From positions 1 through 64,000 of the forward strand of contig LLCB01000306.1 in assembly GCA_001414345.1 (NCBI GenBank): a DNA stretch of 64,000 bases, written 5' to 3'. This stretch comes from Hymenoscyphus infarciens. Its lineage: Eukaryota > Ascomycota > Leotiomycetes > Helotiales > Helotiaceae. The translations under genes and the position numbers were made by a program. Position 1 is the first letter of the stretch. Each line of letters begins with the position of its first letter. Positions 60,183-64,000 of the stretch are shown piece after piece. A model generated the notes under the pieces. The model ran no database searches and had not been told where the DNA came from. It saw only the letters and a list, made by a program, of their open reading frames with translations.

Positions 60183-61951
60183 CTACCTACACTGCGTAGC
60201 CCCGCCCTCATTCCGAATCATCTTCGCTACCGCCTGCACCAAGCTAATCCCCATAACCGCGCCCCCAAACCCCACACAGACAACAGCAGGCACCGTCTTC
60301 CAACTCCTCGTGCTCAACTTGATGTAACAAAGCGGGGGCAAGATATACGCCAACGCACACGCACTAGTCGCCCCGATCAACTCAAAGACCGCGCCCAGGT
60401 CACAGGTAATAAGGCTTAGACTCATGGCGGAAACCACGAGGGCGGAGGAGAAGATGAGGTGCAGGTTCATGTTGAAGGGTTCCCCGGGGAACCAGTAGGT
60501 GAGCATTACTTCGCGGCAGACGAAGGCTTCGAGGGGGAGCGTGGTGAGCATGTTGAGGCCGAAACAGAGGCGCGCGATGTTGACCATTGTGTTGTCCGAG
60601 GGGAAGTTGTTGAGGACGTTTCCTTGGGTTTTGGAGCCGAAGGTTAGGAAGCCGGCGAGGGCCATGGCTAGGCAGGCTATCATGGAGATGGTGGTGCTGT
60701 AGTGGGTTACGCGGGCGAAGCGGTCGATGGTGGGGGTTTTCAGGGAGCCGTAGATTAGGAGGGAGTTGTGGTGGCAGACGAATGCTTGGGTTTGGTGTTA
60801 GTGAGGGTTTTTTTTATTGGGGAATGGGAAACGAACCGAATGATATTACTCCAATTGCTTGGAAGAATCCGTCGTTTATTATGAGAAGAGAACTATCAAA
60901 TGTTCCTCTTGATTCTGCTGGAACGAAGAATCCTTGCGTTATAACTGTAAAGAGAATAATCATCATACTGATTAAAGCAAAAGTACTAGCTTTCGCCAAC
61001 TATCACATCACGGTCAGTATTTATTCCTCGGCACTTGAGAGGAAAAGAGGAACGAGAAAAAGGAAATGGTTTCCATACCTTAGCAATATCTCTATACAAA
61101 CTCAACGGATAACTAATCCCCAGAATAAAAATGACAATCACAGCCCTTCTATTCGCAAGCAACCCCAACACCGGAATCTCGCTCAACCCAGGCCAAATCG
61201 CCGTCAAAACATGCGGGATCGAGTCCCCAACAATAATGCAAAACGCCAGCATGCCCCCAAAAGCAAAAGCCCACTGCGCAATGCTAATAGCAATCAACCC
61301 CGTCCTCCCAAAACAATGTTCCACCGTCCCCTGAAAGCTATCCCGCCCACTCAACTTACTATTCACGACAATAAGTCGAATCGTCCAATCCACCGTGACG
61401 GTAAGTAAAACCAGCAACACAATCCCCGCCACCAAACCCGCTTGTTTGAAAGCATAAGGCTGCCCGATAATCCCGGCCCCAATGATGGAATTGGCCATAT
61501 TCATAAACGCAGAGCGCAGCCCAGATTTCGGCCGGGATCGCTCCCGTTCCGCCCATTCATGTACATCCTCATCGCCCCAAGGGCTATTCGCCAAAGCTAC
61601 GGACGGAGCTTCGATATTCGTGAGGAGGGGCACAATCTGCTGCGGTCTCCGGTCGCGCCGCCCGGAAAGAGGGGAGTCGGTTTGGTGAGGGTCTGCATTT
61701 CCATTCTCGAGATCGTGGGTATCGATCGCAGCAGGGAGGTCAAATCGAACTCGATTCGGCGTTCGTGGTGTTCGTGCCTCTCTATCTGGAGGACTTTGGG
61801 AGGAGCGCAAGCTGCGTTGGCCTGGGTGGACGATGAGGTCGTCTTCGTCTTCGGAGGAGTTTCCCGAGAGGAGACCGCGGTCTTCTTCATTTATCGGGGG
61901 ATTGGTGGTTTCGCCATCCTTGCGGGCGTTGTGTGATTTGGCCTTGGCCAT
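60183..61951 (-). CDS. Vacuolar-type amino-acid transporter (AAAP/AVT family)
   Basis: Amino-acid/auxin permease family protein of 545 residues with about 11 membrane segments. Exons 61079-61951, 60837-60999 and 60183-60784; introns 79 and 52 bp. The first 145 residues are hydrophilic and charged (RGLLSGNSSEDEDDLIVHPGQ), as in vacuolar AVT proteins. The first membrane region, LRSAFMNMANSIIGAGIIGQPYAFKQAG, is the family signature. Later segments include WAFAFGGMLAFCIIVGDSIPHVL, the junction FAFVCHHNSLLIYGSLK and ATSACALAYILPPLCYIKL. Yeast AVT members export amino acids from, or import them into, the vacuole in exchange for protons; direction and substrate cannot be told here. The second donor is GTTCGT, a weak but frame-consistent site. 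Confidence 0.93.
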
Positions 61952-62498
61952 GCTATTATCGTGGTAGCATTGTGTCTTGGGTGTTGGTTTTATGTGCTGC
62001 TAAGGTGTTCTTTGACCTTTTGGAGCTTGTCGTAAGACCCCTGATCGCTTAATTTTTCAGCCTCGTGGGGCTATTTTGGGACGTGGCATGATATTAGTTT
62101 ACACCACTAGGCAGATGATGAAAAGATTGATTTGATTAATTGTATAAAGTTATTATTCTCTCTTATTCTAGCTCTCGAAAACATCATTTCTGTTACAATG
62201 TTCTCGACTTTCAATCGTCATGCTTGGCATGTGTCACTAAAAGCGGAATACAACCGCCGCTCCCGGAATGTCACCAAGAATCAGAAAAAATTGAGAAATT
62301 AATTTATTAAGTGGTCAATTATGTGTACTGCGACCAATATGTATGTACGAAAAGAGAGACTTCTTGCCTCCCGCTTCCTTTACAATAAGGGGTTCATCCC
62401 TGCCATGTTCATCGCTCTGTGGTATATAATTTCCATGCCTGTTCAAGGCTCTGGGTATCATCGTAACATTCCTTCAATTGTATGCGCCATTTATCCTT
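61952..62498. other. Intergenic region, no supported gene
   Basis: Upstream of the transporter and downstream of the aspartic protease gene, both minus strand. AT-rich with nothing recognisable. Confidence 0.5.
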
Positions 62499-64000
62499 TC
62501 ATGTTGAGACGAGGAGCATGATGACAGCTGCGCCAATGGAAAACAGCGCACTTGGAGAGTTCGAAATCGATTGGGTAGCACTAGATTTCTTTGGAGCATC
62601 TGTACTAGCGGCCGCCGAAGTCTGGGCAGCTGCAATAGTAACACCAGTCCCAGTGCTGGAAGGAGTTTCGTGACCATTTAGACCCTGGCTAGATGGTGGC
62701 GTTGCGGAAGCTCCTGAGACAGATGTCGCGGAACCAGATTGTGTAGCAGTGCTAGAGGATCCTGTGGAACTTGCATTAGATTGTGTTCCCAAAGTTGAAG
62801 ACCCGGTTGTTGATCCAGTTGAATAGCCAGTGGCTGATCCAGTAGAACCAGTAGATGGAGTAGTAACCGAAGGTGTGGTGGAAGTCGACTTCGACACGCT
62901 TGTGGAGGATGTTAACTGACCAGTAGAGGACACCGAAGCTGATGAGGAAGTTGAGGAGGCAGATGCTTTGGCAGCGAACCCTTCCAAATGTTAGTAATGC
63001 ATCAATCTCGAGGAGCACACAAGACTTACCAAGTCTGGTTTGATCATAATCGAAAACCGAGTACACATTCTTCAAAAATGTATCTCCAATAAGCCAAGAT
63101 TTTTCGTCCACCACACTAACTCCATATATATTGCTAGTGCAAACCCCGTTAACAACAGGAGAAACCCAGTCCTTTGGCGAAATGTTGTAGGTATCAGTTC
63201 CAAAAGTGAATGAAGCAGATGATTTGGTGTCACATGGTACAGTCCAAGTGGATCCATCACCCGAGCTGGCACCTGGAATCAATGCGTGAAGTTTCTTGAC
63301 ATCATCTGGTGGTCCGAAGATGAACGAGGTTCCAGTATCGATGTATGCAACGCTTCCAGTAATTCCAGCTTGAGAGCTTCCGATTCCAACGTTTCCAATA
63401 GCGAGAGCCCAGTCACCTTCTGTGTTGGCTGCAATTGGGTAATACTTGATGTCGCCAGTAAATCTTGTTGAATCAACGTCTCCGAATGTGATTTCACCAT
63501 CATTGGGCCCGTCAGCGTTACGATTGATGCTGAGTCCCAAAATGTTTGCTTTTAGAGCCTTTGATGCTGCAAGAGACTCCCAAAAGTGTGGTGTATTTCC
63601 TTTGGCGAGTGAGAGTCCGAGAATACCGTCGATTGGGAAATGGTTGAAATCGTCGCTGGCGTATTGGGCAATTCCGAAAGAAGTAGTCATCTTGAAGCCT
63701 GCCATGGCAATGGAATCTTCTCCCATTGTCCCATTGACATTCCCTGAACCGTAGTTGATACCGAAAGGAACATTGAGATCCTTGAAGGTCTTCGAGTTGG
63801 TAGCTCCGAAGGAATTATGGGTCTTGCACGAATCTGTGGAGCAAGAAGGTCCCATTACCCAACTGGTCCCAGCACCCGTATCAAGCAACAGATATACCAG
63901 TGTACTGGTAGAGCCCAGAGATGCTTGAACGAAGTAGGAATAATCGGTACCATCTTGGTTGACTCCAACGGCATTGGTTTTGGAAGGCACAGCGGCTGTA
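62499..64000 (-). CDS. Aspartic protease, probably GPI-anchored (5' end outside window)
   Basis: Pepsin-like (A1) secreted protease, partial: the N-terminus with signal and propeptide lies beyond position 64000. Exons in the window are 63030-64000 and 62499-62980, with a 49-bp intron (62981-63029). Both catalytic Asp sites are present: LLLDTGAGTSWV and AYIDTGTSFIFG. The flap region is FGINYGSGNVNGTMGEDS and the C-terminal Cys pair spans VPCDTK...NGVCTS. After YDQTRLG comes a tail of about 160 residues, almost all Ser/Thr/Gly/Ala and likely O-glycosylated, ending in a hydrophobic stretch (ALFSIGAAVIMLLVST) after a small-residue site, as in GPI-anchored yapsin/CtsD-type fungal proteases. Likely located at the cell wall or plasma membrane. 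No internal start should be used. Confidence 0.93.

Noticed and set aside
60782..61408. 208-codon plus-strand frame
   Set aside because: Antisense shadow of the amino-acid transporter exons and introns.

Overview
The window is nuclear DNA of a filamentous ascomycete. Genes carry short (about 47-60 bp) GT-AG introns, they sit on both strands with 0.5-2 kb spacers, and two blocks are AT-saturated and nearly free of CpA/TpG, as repeat-induced point mutation (RIP) leaves them. The protein set (KEX1, fimbrin, ICE2, AIM34, SFM1, IGO1, Mx-like dynamin) fits a Leotiomycete. A Sclerotiniaceae-like genome (Botrytis/Sclerotinia) is my best guess, but that is inference from memory, not a search result.

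Layout. 1-11.2 kb is a damaged, transposon-rich zone. It has an RIP-type relic at the left edge (1-340), a secreted zinc-metallopeptidase gene cut by a 458-bp hAT-type MITE (4056-4513), and a second gene of unknown function cut by a 4.5-kb RIP-degraded hAT-type element (6339-10857). Both insertions keep recognisable 8-bp target duplications and the host reading frame resumes across them. The second host gene also carries degenerate tandem duplications of an exon/intron unit (about 4870-5850). 11.7-22.6 kb holds a dynamin-like GTPase, then an accessory-looking block: NAD-dependent epimerase, MFS transporter, short-chain dehydrogenase and MATE transporter. 23.8-40.3 kb is conserved housekeeping sequence: KEX1 carboxypeptidase, SFM1-type methyltransferase, IGO1/endosulfine, MYG1-type nuclease, ICE2-type ER membrane protein, AIM34-type mitochondrial SAP protein, hotdog thioesterase and fimbrin. 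40.3-45.6 kb is gene-poor with a 489-bp Tc1/mariner-type foldback MITE. 45.6-54.9 kb has a branched-chain aminotransferase, ethanolamine-phosphate cytidylyltransferase, a serine-rich conserved fungal protein of unknown role, and the mRNA-export WD40 factor GLE2/RAE1. 54.9-60.2 kb is gene-poor with scraps of decayed coding sequence. The right end has a vacuolar-type amino-acid transporter and a Ser/Thr-rich, probably GPI-anchored aspartic protease whose N-terminus lies beyond the window.

Exon-intron models for the confident genes were built by hand from splice sites. In each complete multi-exon model the summed exon length is a multiple of three and homologous motifs are restored across the junctions. 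No tRNA, rRNA, CRISPR array or biosynthetic backbone gene was seen. The strongest discoveries are the two transposon-disrupted genes and the tandem exon duplications, not a new biochemical system.
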